Numbered from the stretch's first letter, positions 45,436-57,430 are shown. The stretch is DNA of 64,000 nucleotides from Taxawa tesnikishii (nom. ined.) (GCA_030247885.1 JAPDRO010000005.1:62001-126000), one strand, 5' to 3'. Numbers and translations: made by a program. The notes: generated by a model not told the origin, from the letters alone.

Positions 45436-48400
45436 AAGGATGGTGTGTGGCCAGGTGTGTTCGTACGGGAAGGGTTGGGCGTTGTCTGTTGTCTTCGCTG
45501 ATGAAAGAGATTTTGTGCGTTGTTCAGGGTTCGTTGCAGCGAGGCGTTGGAGGAAAAGAGATGCATAGTATGTTTACATTTGCATATGAAACATGACATC
45601 CTTTCTAGGTTTCAACAGTACCAAAGCCGACCATGACCTCGAGTAGATCGTCCTTGATTGACACCACTGCCTATCTTTTACAGGCGCTGAAACTGCTCTC
45701 TGGTGGTATCGCTTGTCTGCCCTGAAATTCTCTCGTCTTGAATCGGTTAGTATCCCACAGTGACACCGTGAACCGATGGGCCTACTAAGAGGAAAGGCCA
45801 GTATATTCGGTATCGTTTTGCAAGGGCGGCACAACAGCGTGAACGTCCTGCTCAAGGATTCCCATCTCTATCGCGGAACCGTCCGAGGGAGTTGTTCGAT
45901 TGAGTTGAAGATAGGTCAGAAGTAGAGTGGTTGCGGTCAACGCCACACCTGACACACCGGAGATGTTTGAAGTAACGGAGGCATCGTTAGGGGCGTCACT
46001 GGAGGAGGCGCTGGAAGGGAGGGAACACGGAGTCCAAGGTCCGCCTTCAGGTTTCCTCTTGATGCAGTTCATGTGTACGTCAGGAGGAAGTGTGGTTGAC
46101 GTTCGTAAGGGAAGTGAGGAGTACGCCTAAGGTGCCGAAGACCCCGAAAATGATGTTGAGTGTCGTTGACGGATCACTCTGCGAAGACGGAAGAGAAGAC
46201 AAGTTACCGGTCGTAGCAAGCGTGGATAGAATGCCCGAGGATGATGGACACGGAATGTATGCCGAAGACAACGGTTGAGCAATCATCATCTAGAGTTCTT
46301 GATCAATTCGCGTGACACCCGTTTGCTGCTTCGATATGGAGGCGGGCTGTGTAATGTAGGGCAAGGCCTTGAGGCACTGGTCTGTTTGGTAGTTTTATAC
46401 TACTTCACAGGGGCGGGGTAGAAGGCAGGCTGGTAGGAACGAAAAAAGGCAATTGCATGTCAGTATAGGGCAGACTGGACAGGAATCGAGAGGTAAATAG
46501 TGACAAGAAGGTGGACGATATGGTCAAGCTTTCCTGCTTAACATCGGAAACCTTATCCTCTCCCTAGAGAAGTACACAATGAATGTTCATCTTCTCGACG
46601 CATGCCAAGCGAGGCGCAGCACAGCTTGGTTCTAGGCCACTAGGTCCGACGGGTGTTAGCGCGCCGCAGCAGCGACCAGTAAGATTGACGGCCCGCTAGA
46701 GTGTCCTTCAGTTGTACATGCTGCTTAATGCACGTTGTCAACAGATATCCATGCTCTCTCATTCTCACTCCCACCGTCTTATGACAATCTCGGCGGCTGT
46801 TCGTTGACCTGCATAGGATAGTATGTACAAACGCAAGACTGTTTCACAGCGCGTCATCTTACCAGTCGCTGACTGCTGCATGAGTTCGGATCTTGACATG
46901 CGCAAAGCTGCCCGCGGCTGTTCCTTAATCGTTCAGAAAAGGGACAGCTACGAAACTGATATCTCCTGTCATCGCAGTCAGTCCAGCCAGCTGGATTTGG
47001 AGACGGGGTAAACTTATAAAAAGAACAGGGCTGCCTCCCTCCCTCCAAAAAGGTCAAGAGACAACAGACAAGGCCCCCACGGCCACACAAGCGCCCCAGC
47101 GCACAGCACGACCCATCCGCAGCCATCTACCATGCACTGCCAACTTACAGCCACCGTGGTTGTTGTATCCTAGATCCTGCACTGAGGATAGTCTTTGGCG
47201 GACAAGCTCGTCTTCGCCATCCGGCATGCCTTTTCCCGGCGGACATTGAGCGCAAGCAACGAGTCTGAGCATTTCCATCCGACGACCGGCGAGCAAGAGA
47301 AGCAGACAAGCCAAAGCTTTGAGCCTCACTCAAGAGAGGTCCCGCTCCGGATACTCGTTGACCCAGCCGCTGGACAATCCTGCCATTCCCATTGCCTTGT
47401 TGCCCAGGTCCATTCGAGTCGAGCATTGCAGAGATGACTCAATATCGTCCAAGGAATCCCCACAAGATGTGCATTTTCGAGGCTAAAACGTCCCAATGGC
47501 CGAAAGAAGGATCGCGCAAGGCGGCAGGCTTGAGAAGAATCGTCAAACAACCCTTTCACACCACATCAAAGACCGTAGCACACCATCCCCACGGCTTTTG
47601 ACCCAATATCTCTCGACCGAGTCACGGCATCTCGTTCGTTTCACCAGGCTCCACAAAATCGCTCATCTTGTCGAACTCCAAACCCAGCAAAGCTGGACAT
47701 CTTCCTTCCGTATGTGGTAGCATTGCTCTCAGAGACTAGTCTTTGTTTCCTCTCGTCCACCGGCAGGGGCCAGCTTCAAAGGGCGTTGTGCGCAACGGCG
47801 CGAAGCGGACAAAGTACATCATCAAAAACCGCTTCCATCCCCCTTGTATCCGACGGTATTTGGTGGAGGGAGGTACAGCTGTGCAGACACTGAGCAAGCT
47901 CTGTATTGCAGGCATGATAATTCGGCGCTCATCGATCAACCCCATTGACAAGGCAATGGAGGAGATGATTGACGCGGCTGATCGGGACAAGGATTCCAGA
48001 GAATCAACCAAGCCGGTAGCGGATGCTGTGGCAAGGGCTTGAAGGCTGCGGTGGAGCAAGATGAAGGTTGGAGAACGAGGAGCTTTCTCGGAGTCGGAAA
48101 CTCGAGCGTAGCAGCTGGGAGACATGTACGAGGATCTTCGCCAGGGTCCGTGACGGGTAAAGCGAGCTGGAGGAACACCATAACCATTGCTGCATCTCGG
48201 AGTCCGCCATTTGTCTTGGAGTCAGGTAAACGGGAAAGGCTCAACACCTGCTAGTCAGAGCGCACAAAGGCAAAGACGTAGGTCTCTTGTAGAATACTAG
48301 AGTCTGGAGCTATGACAAGCCTGCTTCTGAGGAAGCGACAGTGCGCGATCCCACATGCCTTTGTTTGCGGCTCAAACTAAAGCTTGCTGGGTGACAATGC

Positions 48401-50034
48401 ACCGTTCCGGCAAATCTTGAGCGAGCAATAGGAAGGCATGAAGAAAGGCACTGTCTGTTTGTGGGCGATGTCGTGCACGTCCAGCAAACCATTCAAGACC
48501 AAATCGATAGCAAGTGCACGCTAGGCAGCAGACACCACTGAAGGTGCTCGTGAAGGCTCTTCAAATTTCCTTGGTCCGTGTAGTGGATGTCCGACATTGC
48601 TGGTTGTGGATGCGGTCCAGTTCTCTGTCAAGGTTGCCGAGGCATACAAAGATCCGAAAGACAATCCATCAAAAGATGTCCGACGTGTCCCACTCATTCT
48701 CTCCGTCGTCATCCTCTGTCTGAGACCTTCGAAGCTGTCCACAATGATCAGAGCATGTAGTCCAGTTAGCGAACTCGACGCGCGCCCTCCATGAGGGTCT
48801 TACCAAAACGACGCATGAGATTGCTTTCTTAATGCCCACTAGAAGCGAGCTACCGGGCGTCGACAACCCTTTCACCACCTTCGCTACAGACTAATCTTGC
48901 ACAACTAACCCGTAGGGGCAGGCCGTGGTCCGAATAGAAGAGCTCCAGAGGATAGTCGAGAAGTCGGCAGCTTCCCCTGCAACAGGGACCGCGAAACTGT
49001 AAACCGAGAAATGACTTAGGGTTAAGTTCCGGACCCCATCCCACCCTTACACCAGAAGCCAGACACTCCCGATCAGGACCCGTTGTGAGACCATGCCATG
49101 AGGCTCGGGTGTGACGAAAGCGCTGAAGACTGGCTAATGTAAAGGCGGCTCGAAGAGATTCCGTCCTCGCGAAAGGTCAGAAGGTGGAGTCCGAATGACT
49201 ATAAGGAGAGCAAGATGCGTAGATTGTATGAGCTGGTGGCCAGCGAAGGAAGTGCGAAGAATGAGAGTTGAGAGGTTCCAGAAGCCAGGTTACGCGACGT
49301 CGCCGATACTGTGGTGGTGATTTAGAAACTGGAAGCTGACCAGGATGATGCCGATCAAGTCTTTGGTTTGATGAACGTCTGGACACGTCCGGAGGGGATA
49401 CGGTTGTTGTGTAAAGGAAAGAAAGCTGGATACTCAAGTAAACTTGGAGGTTGGAGACGTGACGACGCGTTGCGCTAGTCCGCATCCGGAAGCGTACCCT
49501 AGATTGCATATCTCTTCACCGACATCGTATCATTTATGCAGATCAGATCAACTTGGAAACACGCATCTGAAATGGAGTTTATACGTGCTTCACACGAAAG
49601 AGCAACAACACGTTAGTCTTCCCGTCCGTCACATAAGGCGCTCATATAGCATTGCAGACAATCTGACTACACGTCGTGCGCGTCTTTGCGTAAAACCAAG
49701 GGGAAAGGCCGCTCGAAAACAACACTAAACTTGCTTGATAAAGATCTTCATGATTGCATTGGGTATTCACTACACCGCTTCTTAAAAAGGCGAGCGGCTT
49801 GGAGCATCGTCGTAACTTTTCAGGTCCTTCCTGCCGTATGCTCCTCGAACTCCAGTCCAAGCGGCGTCCGTAGTTGCACTCTTCCCCATGCACCTCAAAA
49901 CCAACTTCGTTTTCTGCAGTAGTGCCGAGCTGTGCCCAGATCTGGATCGATGTCTTTGCTCTTTGTGGGCGATCCTCACGCCCTGGATTGATGGATCCCT
50001 TTATTCGACATAGGAGAGTCATGGCTTGACCACC
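45436..50034. other. Gene-poor 4.6 kb stretch
   Basis: Contains one weak membrane-protein candidate (45785-46289) and many short overlapping frames on both strands, such as 47743-48042 (+) and 48521-48742 (-), none with a recognisable domain or a clean splice chain. Could be intergenic, decayed, or contain fast-evolving multi-exon genes. Confidence 0.4.
45785..46289 (-). CDS. Possible small membrane protein in two frames
   Basis: Two adjacent minus-strand frames. The first (46289-46080) starts MMIAQPLSSAYIPCPSSSGI and has a membrane helix, NIIFGVFGTLGVLLTSL. The second (46072-45785) has SGVALTATTLLLTYLQLNR. Short fungal proteins with a single helix followed by LQLR are common. I could not find a splice or single-base change that joins them cleanly, so this is a candidate only. 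Confidence 0.25.
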
Positions 50035-50523
50035 TCAACCTTCCATTTTCGTGTCTCCGTCTTGGTTGGGCTTGTTGGCTGCGGATATCCAAAGGACGTT
50101 GTTGCATCTGTATTGCCTCGTCAGCCTTCAATCTCCACTGGACACCCTGCTCCTCATCTCCATATTCCGCGCAAACTCTTCACAGCTCGATAGCTTGCAA
50201 GAATTTCTCCCGACGCACCGTATGAGAACCTGGCCCAATGTGCCCGTAGACTTTCCATCAATAAATTCCTCAGTGTTGGAGAGCTGAACGTTCATGTAGG
50301 AATCCACGGAGACCAGGCGACCTTTGTACTCAGTCTGTCCCCATTTCAGGCGAATAATCACGTCGTCGTTGACGCTGCGACGGAGTCAGTTGAGCGGTAA
50401 CCGGCAGAGCGCATCATTTTCGCGAACGCACAGGGACTGCAGCATCGGACGCGGGTTCAAGGGAACGAACTGTAGTATGTTAGTACTCGCTACACATCGC
50501 ATGGTATGGGCACTTACACTCAT
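50035..50523 (-). CDS. SMX3: Small nuclear ribonucleoprotein SmF
   Basis: Core Sm-ring subunit of the spliceosomal U1, U2, U4 and U5 snRNPs. Four exons: 50523-50518 (only ATGAGT), 50469-50432, 50374-50219 and 50107-50035. The introns are 48, 57 and 111 bases with GT..AG ends. The joined protein reads [20 protein letters not shown], then [20 protein letters not shown] (Sm1 with the WGQ-YKG-LxSVD pattern), [20 protein letters not shown], and the Sm2 motif [13 protein letters not shown]. It is 90 residues, the size expected for SmF, with no frame slip. None of the exons other than the third is visible as an open frame, which makes this gene easy to miss. Confidence 0.95.
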
Positions 50524-50785
50524 TCTTGCGGTCGCAGCAAATCTCAGTTGTGGTTTCCGTTGCGCGAAGAAGGTTGATGCTCTTGGTGAAGCTTTGCGAA
50601 CAACCACAGTTGCGCACAGCTCGCGGTTAACGCGGCTACTGCCGAGCTCCGCCGAACGCTCGGCGTCTGACCTCTAGCGTCGTACGACCCTTCCTGCCTT
50701 CCTGTCCAACACTCATACAAGTTTGCATTTCGACCAGCCAAGTGCTATGCCCGACTGACAAAGCATCGCCTCTTTGATATCACCG
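50524..50785. promoter_or_regulatory. Shared upstream region of SmF and an LPREL-type gene
   Basis: 262 bases between divergent start codons, so it must hold both promoters. No specific site claimed. Confidence 0.45.
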
Positions 50786-51437
50786 ATGCACCTGCAAAGC
50801 GACTTCAGCTTCCTTAGCCTACCAAGAGAGCTATGCGAGATGATCTACCAATACCATCTGGGAGCAGACCAACCGCTCAGTGTCAGACTGACGGGAGTTG
50901 TTCCTGTAAGGCTAGGTGTGAATATCTTAAGGACTTGCCGTCAAATCTTTGAAGAGGCCGTTGATGTGGTCTACCGCAACCAGTGCATGGTCATGACAGT
51001 ATACATCATTAGAGGTCCGATTGGTGTGTTCGCAACCTTGCTACAGCTACCCGTCTCTACCATGAAGCTCATCCAGTTCGTCTTTTTGGCCGTCAATATC
51101 ACAGCTGAGACCGCGGTGGCCCTTTCGGACATGTGTCTCGGCGCTCTTCAAAAGCTAAAATCTTTGAAATGCCTGACCGTTACGCTCACATTCGTTACCG
51201 GAGATAGTCAAAGCCGCTGGTGGACAGCGTTCATAACAACTTTGCAGACACTCGTTGCTACTTGACGGAATTGTTGCTAAACTCATGGCAGCAATGCCTG
51301 CAAGTGTCAGATCGGGCCCGGTAGGGTATGATCTTCAGGGCTGGATGCCGCAGCATCCACAGCTGGACTTCCATCCAGTGCCAGCAACAGCACTTGAAGC
51401 CATCGAGAAGGCAAATGCAGATGTCCTAAGAGCCTGA
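50786..51437 (+). CDS. LPREL-type (2EXR/F-box-like) hypothetical protein, frame slip
   Basis: The first ATG is 50786 (MHLQSDFSFLSLPRELCEMI). FLSLPRELCEMIYQYHL is the helical N-terminal pattern of a large fungal family with an F-box-like or 2EXR domain, followed by VNILRTCRQIFEEAVDVVYR. The frame stops at 51265, but a downstream frame (51255-51437) reads HSLLLDGIVAKLMAAMPASV and NADVLRA, like a normal C-terminus. Joining them needs one extra base or two fewer near 51250, the opposite sense to most slips here, and no intron fits. It may be a real truncation. The function of the family is unknown; some members may be substrate adaptors. Confidence 0.6.
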
Positions 51438-51765
51438 CTCAGGGAATGCCGGCACCATTCTTCCGCACTCAGCAGCTAAGGAACACTCCTTTCTTCATTA
51501 CTGTGGTTTGTTGGAGAAACCGCATCGCGGCATTGCGTTGATGCTGACAGTGACGTTCTCCAGATACAGTACAATGCTTTGGTGCAATCGTGGTGTTGTT
51601 GACCTGGCCGCATAGCCGAAGTCTCCGCTCGCTTGGCATCGGCCCGTGACTCAGAGGCGATACCGGAATCCTTCTCCCACCAGCAGTAGTCATCTATAAA
51701 CGCCCAAACATAAGTATAATACAGCAGCAGCGACTTTCAATCTTGTTGCAAACGTCGTTTTCGCA

Positions 51766-52601
51766 ATGGTTTGGTTCGGTGATGCTGTGCCGGACCACCT
51801 CCGTGACTGGGCGCTCTCACAGCAGGTCTTTTTCATCACTTCAGCACCTCTGGCTGGCAAACATATCAACTTGTCACCGAAAGGTCTACCAGCAAGTACT
51901 TTCACCATCTTCGACGGAAATCATGCGGCTTACATCGATGCGACCGGCTCTGGTGTGGAAACGATAAGTCATATTTACGAGAACGGACGCGCCACTGTCA
52001 TGTTCTGCTCGTTCGGAAAATCGCCCCGGATCATGCGACTCTTCTGCACCGGTCGTGTGGTGGAGTATGATTCACCGGAATTTACATCACTCATCAACCG
52101 AATGAGCAAGGAGAAGCTTACTGGAGCAAGGGCGGTCATCTTACTTGATATCTTCAAAGTCAGTAGACTTCGGCATTGTGACTACAGCAAGCTTCTGCAG
52201 TCGAGCTAACATGGAAGCAGGTACAAACGGCATGCGGTTACGGGGTGCCTTTTCTGGCTGACTTTGCTGAGCTGGAAGCATGCTCTGAGAAACCACAATC
52301 TCTTCTGCAAGACCGCAAAACCCTTGGTCATTGGGCATCTCAGACAGTCGACAAGGGAGAAATGCAAGCTTATCGAGCCAAAAATAACGTTCGCAGTCTG
52401 GATGGGTTGGGAGGATTGAGAGCTGCTAGGCGGTCAGTGGGAGAAGTCTTGTGGTATGAAGACGCAAAACTCCATCTACGGCGCATGCTGAAACAGTGGG
52501 ATTCCGTCCTTCTTGGGGCTATAATTGCGGTCCTTCTACTGACAGTAGTTTCCTACCTTTCTGCTTCGACCCATGGGTTGCACCTGTACAGCTCTCAATG
52601 A
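51766..52601 (+). CDS. PNPOx-like FMN-binding split-barrel protein
   Basis: Member of the fungal family annotated as pyridoxamine 5'-phosphate oxidase-like. Exon 1 is 51766-52158, the intron is 52159-52220 (GTCAGT..GCAG, branch GCTAAC), exon 2 is 52221-52601. Family landmarks are LSQQVFFITSAPLAGKHINL (residue ~17 on), SPKGLPASTF, YIDATGSGVETISHIYENGR and VMFCSFGKSPRIMRLFCTGR in exon 1, then the conserved CGYGVPF in exon 2. A single C-terminal hydrophobic helix (LLGAIIAVLLLTVVSYL) suggests membrane anchoring. 257 residues, no slip. It is not proven to oxidise pyridoxamine phosphate; many relatives have other or unknown activities. Confidence 0.87.
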
Positions 52602-53026
52602 CCAAAACCCTTCTTCTGAGTGCCGCATTCGCAGTTCGCCACTGGTTGATCCCATTCTCGCGCTGTTGCCTTGCATGCTGTTTTTCCAATTGCCGAAGGT
52701 CTCTCTACACACATCCTCCTTCGAAGCTTGAGCTGGGATCATGACTGGAGTATACTATTTCTTGTCTCACGTTCTCACACTCCTTGTCTGTTGAATGGCT
52801 ACCCTTTTCGTACTCTTGCCGACCTGTATCTTTGTAAGACGTCCTGTCTCAGAAGGATTCCCCGAGGTGCTTGGCATCCCCAAGCTTCTCCGCAATCTAC
52901 TCCGCAGATGTTTGACTTTAGGCCGAGGATGCTCTCAAAACATTGAAGCTTCATCTTATCTGTATGACCGCGTCCACCCCGCATGAGGGGAGCAAGGGAT
53001 GGAAACATCTCTCAGTTGAGTGCAAG
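52602..53026. other. Intergenic, no gene seen
   Basis: 425 bases between the PNPOx-like gene and the AtuA-like gene, both on the plus strand. Confidence 0.5.
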
Positions 53027-55051
53027 ATGATTGCTCAAGCTCAGCGCCCAATCCGCATCGCGGGCAAGTATATAATCAAGTAGTCTTATCCAGAGCTGAC
53101 AGTGTCCAGGTTGCTCGGGTGCCGCAACGGATCGACGCGATGCTATGCGAATGATCGCAGCAAATCATGTGGAGGACCCGGTCGACGTATTGATCGGAGA
53201 CTGGATGTCTGAGGCCAATATGACTGCACGTGCCGTTTCGAAGACAGATAGCCAAGCGCCAGGCTGGACGCCGCAGAGCGGTGCAAGCGGCGCTTACGAA
53301 CCCACCTTTCTCGAGGCGCTCAACCCTGCTCTTCACGATATTGCCAAGCATGGGATCAAGGTTGCCGTGAACGCTGGTGCGTCGGATACTGAGCTGCTGC
53401 ACAAGGTCGTTATAGACATGGTGAAGAGCAAAGATCTGGCCCTCAAGGTAGCTTGGATATCTGGAGACGAGGTGTGGCCAGCTGTACAGAAGGCGAGAAA
53501 AGAGAAGCGATCAACATTCGAGAACATCTGCACGGGCGAAGTCTTAGAAGACTGGAAATTTGAGCCTCTCTACGCACAGGCGTACCTCGGTGGACTGGGC
53601 ATCGCTGCAGCCTTCGCGGAAGGTGCAGATATCGTTGTCTGTGGCCGCGTGTCCGATGCCTCACCCGTCATCGGAGCAGCGTACTGGTGGCACAACTGGA
53701 AACGTTCGGATCTGGAACAGCTAGCGAATTCGTTCGTGGCGGGCCACCTGATCGAATGTTCGAACTACGTCTGCGGAGGCAATTTCACGGGCTTCAAAGG
53801 CTTGGAAAGCAAGGGCTGGGACGACATCGGGTATCCGATTGCAGAAATCGCTGCAAACGGACAGGTCATCATCACGAAGAATCGGGGCTCCGGCGGTGAG
53901 GTAAGTACACAGACATGTTCAAGCCAGCTCCTCTATGAAATCCAAGGCCCGTGGTATTTCAATTCCGATGTCACAGCGATCTTGGATGGCATCTGGTTCG
54001 AACAGCTTGCGACGAACCGCGTCGCTGTCCGGGGCGTCAAAGCAGACCTACCACCTCCGACAACAAAGATTGGGATAACAGCCAAAGGCGGCTACCAAGC
54101 CGAAGTCCATTGGTTCCTCTGCGGTCTGGATATCGAAGCCAAAGCGCGCATGATGGAGGCTCAAATCCGAAAGATGCTCGGCTCTCAAGCGGACCGCTTC
54201 TCGAAGCTCGCCTTCACCATCAACGGCAGCGCAGCGCAAGACGCACATAACCAGAACGCCGCTACGGTCGACTTCCGCGTCTTCGCTCAGGCACGAAACG
54301 AGGAAGACCTGATGCCTCCAAGGTTCTTCAGACCGGTCGTCGATCCGATAATGGAGGGGTACCCTGGTGCGACGCCGCATTTGGATTGGCGGCAAGCCCT
54401 GCCGAAACCGATTTATGAGTACTATGTTACTCTGCTCCCGCAGACAGACGTAGAGCACAGGGTTCACCTTTGGGATGGCAGAAGTTTCGAGATCCCTCCG
54501 CCGCAGGAAACCAAGACGTATCCCGCTCAGCAGCCCAGCCAGCCGGTCACGGACGGAGTACAGAACGCTGACTGGGGAAATCGGTAAGAGGACCCTTGGG
54601 TTGGATTGTACATGCGAGAAGCGGGGACAAGGGGAGCAACTGCAACGTCGGTTTCTGGGTACGGCACAAGGATGAGTGGGATTGGTTGCGGTCACTGTTG
54701 TCTGTGGAGACGGCGAAGATGCTGTTGGCGGACGAGTACAACGGGAAGAAGATTGTAAGTCTTGCCACAATCCAACATCGTATTAATGCTTTGCCGTTGC
54801 CTGGGATGATGGATCTTGACGTTGTATCCCAGGATCGTTTCGAGTTACCGAACATGTACGCTGTACACTTCCTCCTCCACGATCATCTCGATAGGGGCGT
54901 CAGCTGCTCTAGCACCTATGATTTCCTGGGCAAGAACGTTGCAGAGTTCCTCAGGTCGAAACATGTCGACCTCCCCGTCAAATTTCTCGATCGGGGAAGT
55001 TATAATCCAGAAAGACTGAACAACAACAATGGTACGAAGAATGTTCATTAG
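53027..55051 (+). CDS. AtuA/DUF1446-family protein with GC-AG first intron
   Basis: Family named for AtuA of bacterial acyclic terpene use; the fungal role is unknown. Exons: 53027-53063, 53110-54754 and 54833-55051. The first intron (53064-53109) has a GC donor in the strong GCAAGT context and gives RPIRIAGCSGAATDRRDAMR across the join. The DUF1446 domain includes DVLIGDWMSEANM, GIKVAVNAGASDTELLHKVV, GADIVVCGRVSDASPVIGAA and SSQLLYEIQGPWYFNSDVTA. The C-terminal AtuA-like domain holds IVHARSGDKGSNCNVGFW and YDFLGKNVAEFLRSKHVDLP. A slip at 54574-54577 (GGGG, one G short) produces a false stop between the two domains. The last intron (78 bases) is a multiple of three, so it also reads as open frame. 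The corrected length is 633 residues. Confidence 0.88.
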
Positions 55052-55099
55052 TTCGTTCCAGAGTTGGCACGTTCATCTTTCCCTATCAAATTATAAACC

Positions 55100-55650
55100 T
55101 CAAGCGTACTCATCACCCTTCATCCACCCGAGCTGCTTCCACATATGCAGTTTGTCCCAGTCCTTGGTAAAGCTCTTCACCTTCCCGTCCTCAATCTCAA
55201 AGATCGCCGCTGCGCTCCACCGCGCATGCTTCCCTGTCTTCTCGATGCCGTTGTGTGGCTCCCCGCAGTGGCTACCCTCGGCCGTGTACCGCAGCAGCAC
55301 ATGTCCATCTTTTGCAAAGACCTGGTCGTACTGTACGATGTGCAGATCGGCAATAGATGCCATGACGTGCGAGTGCGATTCCGCATAGTCCAGTGGTGTG
55401 TTGCAGCCAGGGAAGGTTGTGGGTGCCCAGAACCAGCTGTCTGATGTGCAGAGGTGCTTTACTGAGTCGCGACCCGTGTTCTGTTTTGGCGAGTAGGCGA
55501 TGTTCATGTAGTCTTTGGCGACGTTGATGTTTTTCTGAAGGGAGAGGGGATTAGTGGATGCAATTTTGGAGTGGGTTGGAAGGTGTTTACCTCTTCCTCC
55601 GGTGTCTGGGAGGTGGTCATGCGCGATGGCGGGGACTGAGTGGAGGTCAT
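55100..55650 (-). CDS. SnoaL/NTF2-like small protein
   Basis: Exon 1 is 55650-55591 (MTSTQSPPSRMTTSQTPEEE), the intron is 55590-55535 (GTAAAC..TTCAG), exon 2 is 55534-55100. Total 164 residues. Exon 2 starts with KNINVAKDYMNIAYSP, then DYAESHSHVMASIADLHIVQ and DQVFAKDGHVLLRYTAEGSH, then AAIFEIEDGKVKSFTKDWDK. This is the alpha+beta cone layout of SnoaL-like polyketide-cyclase or hydratase/isomerase relatives. The stop lies 48 bases from the convergent AtuA-like gene. The substrate is unknown. Confidence 0.85.
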
Positions 55651-55865
55651 GGTTGCTGTGTTCCAAAACCCTTTCTGATGCAGATACTAGGACCAGGTAC
55701 TGGAGATGATCATGAGGATGTCTTGAGTATACATTTATATATCCATGATCTCGATGACATCAAGCAATATCAGAACAACCCCAGCTTTCTCCCCGCGCAT
55801 TGAATCATCCCGCTGCAGGGTCCCGGAAGCAACGGCCATGTTCCAGGATATTTGTGTATGTACCT

Positions 55866-56532
55866 TCACAAGCGAGCCAAACCAAGACGAGCATCTTCCG
55901 TACCGTAGATCCAAGGCGCACATTGCCTGCATCCTCCGCACCCCACGCTGATGTGGCGGGCCATGCGGGTAACGCGCTCGGACAACCAAGCAACGTGTTG
56001 CAATCTCTCAATGCGCCTCAAATTCCTGATGCGCCTCTTCACCCGGTCGAACTGAGACTTGTTGCGAAGACAGCCCGCATTTTCCTCATCCAGTCTCGTG
56101 TACCTATGCAAACACGTCAGTTTCAGTCCCCATGCAGCGCGGCAGAGAGATAAGCCCTGCGATTCTGGCGACAGGATGGAGACGCACCATCCGAAAATTC
56201 TTTGCTCAACATCGGCACCAGGGTCGCGCGGACAGAGAAAGTGGTTGACAGCATAGAAGAAACCCAGGCTTTCTTCGCGTATCTGTTTGCAGACGCGGGT
56301 GAGAGCGGATATCTCGAAGCAATATCTCAAGCCTGATGGCGTCCACGGGATCAGGACCTGCGAATCGGCAAGGGCATAGCTGTAGATGGTGTATCGGATC
56401 TCCTCAGGGAGGTCGAGTAAGCGGAAGTGAAGCGATCTAGGCTTTAACGTTCTCAGTGCCGGTCACGAGAGGTATGGGGTTGGCGAAATCAGGGTATCTC
56501 GCTTACCGGTCTGCGCGATTCCATCTCGCCAT
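55866..56532 (-). CDS. LPEEIR-type (2EXR/F-box-like) protein
   Basis: Exons 56532-56507, 56451-56188 and 56103-55866, giving 175 residues with all joins in phase. The start is MARWNRADRTLKPRSLHFRL, running into LLDLPEEIRYTIYSYALADS. FEISALTRVCKQIREESLGF and FYAVNHF complete the pattern of this fungal family (LPxEIRxxIY, then LTRxCxQIRxE). One of a group of related genes between 50.8 and 59.7 kb. Function unknown. Confidence 0.75.
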
Positions 56533-56975
56533 AGAATACCATGATGCGAGAAGGCATGATGGGCGGGCTTGCAAAAAAGCAGCCGACACGAAGAGAAGAA
56601 TTCTGAAGATTAGTGTGCGAAGGGCAATATGAAGATTCAGGTAAGCTCCAAGACGAGCCGTGGTTGAGTACGGGAAGTACCATGTGGACTGATGGAATGC
56701 CCCGATGTTCGCTATAGGATGGAGCAATCCGCCGACCCAGGACTAACACCGCTCGTCCATCTGCAATTCGGCGTCTGCCTGCATAACCCCTGCAGCGCTC
56801 ATCCTGTTTCTCGTAGGATTCCGGACCCGTCATGAAACATATTCGTTAATATCCTGTTCCGCCAACGCCCGCACCAGGACCAGTCCGACGCCAACAACTC
56901 TACCGACTGAACAATCCCTCAAGGAAGCTGATCATCTTCGTCTTCGTTGCCAACCGTTTCCCCCTCTGGTTCCAC

Positions 56976-57430
56976 TTAATCAACTGCCGTCATCTTCTTC
57001 TCCGACAACGCCCTCTCCAGCGCTCCAAATTCCTCCCGATTGACCAAAAACTCCGCATTTGCCGCCCCAATCCGCTTATACCACCCGATGGCCCTCTCCA
57101 CCGTGACTTGTTTATCCGTCTCTAGAACCGGTGCAACGAACGTATTGTCGTGGTAAAGACACCCAACGCCTCACTCCTCATCTGGCGACACGTGCGCGTG
57201 AGCGCTGGCTCGACCGGGTAGATGTTCTGGCGCTTCCAGGGCAGCAGGCGGTGACGGCGCGTCAGCACGTATTCGTAGATCCGGTTGCGCAGTTCTGGCG
57301 GCAGAGAGAGGAGGCGAGAGGGGTTTGACGCGGGCGTGATGGATACGTGGGTGCCGTTAATAGCCACGTGAATGCCGAGTGACATGGCTTGGAAGCCGTA
57401 ATCCAACTGGGAGACTGTCGGTACGGTCAT
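56976..57430 (-). CDS. LPPELR-type (2EXR/F-box-like) protein, frame slip
   Basis: The first in-frame ATG is 57430 (MTVPTVSQLDYGFQAMSLGI). The open frame extends upstream to a GTAAGT, so a leader intron or an extra 5' exon is possible. The core is SRLLSLPPELRNRIYEYVLT and VEPALTRTCRQMRSEALGVF. At 57155-57157 the run is one T (minus) short; with it the sequence continues YHDNTFVAPVLETDKQ and IGWYKRIGAANAEFLVNREE to a stop at 56978-56976, giving 151 residues from this start. Paralogue of its neighbours. Function unknown. Confidence 0.7.

Noticed and set aside
53900-53925. GTAAGTACACAG inside the AtuA-like gene as an intron or donor
   Set aside because: The family sequence continues through it (GGEVSTQTCSSQLLYEI), and no matching acceptor is needed.
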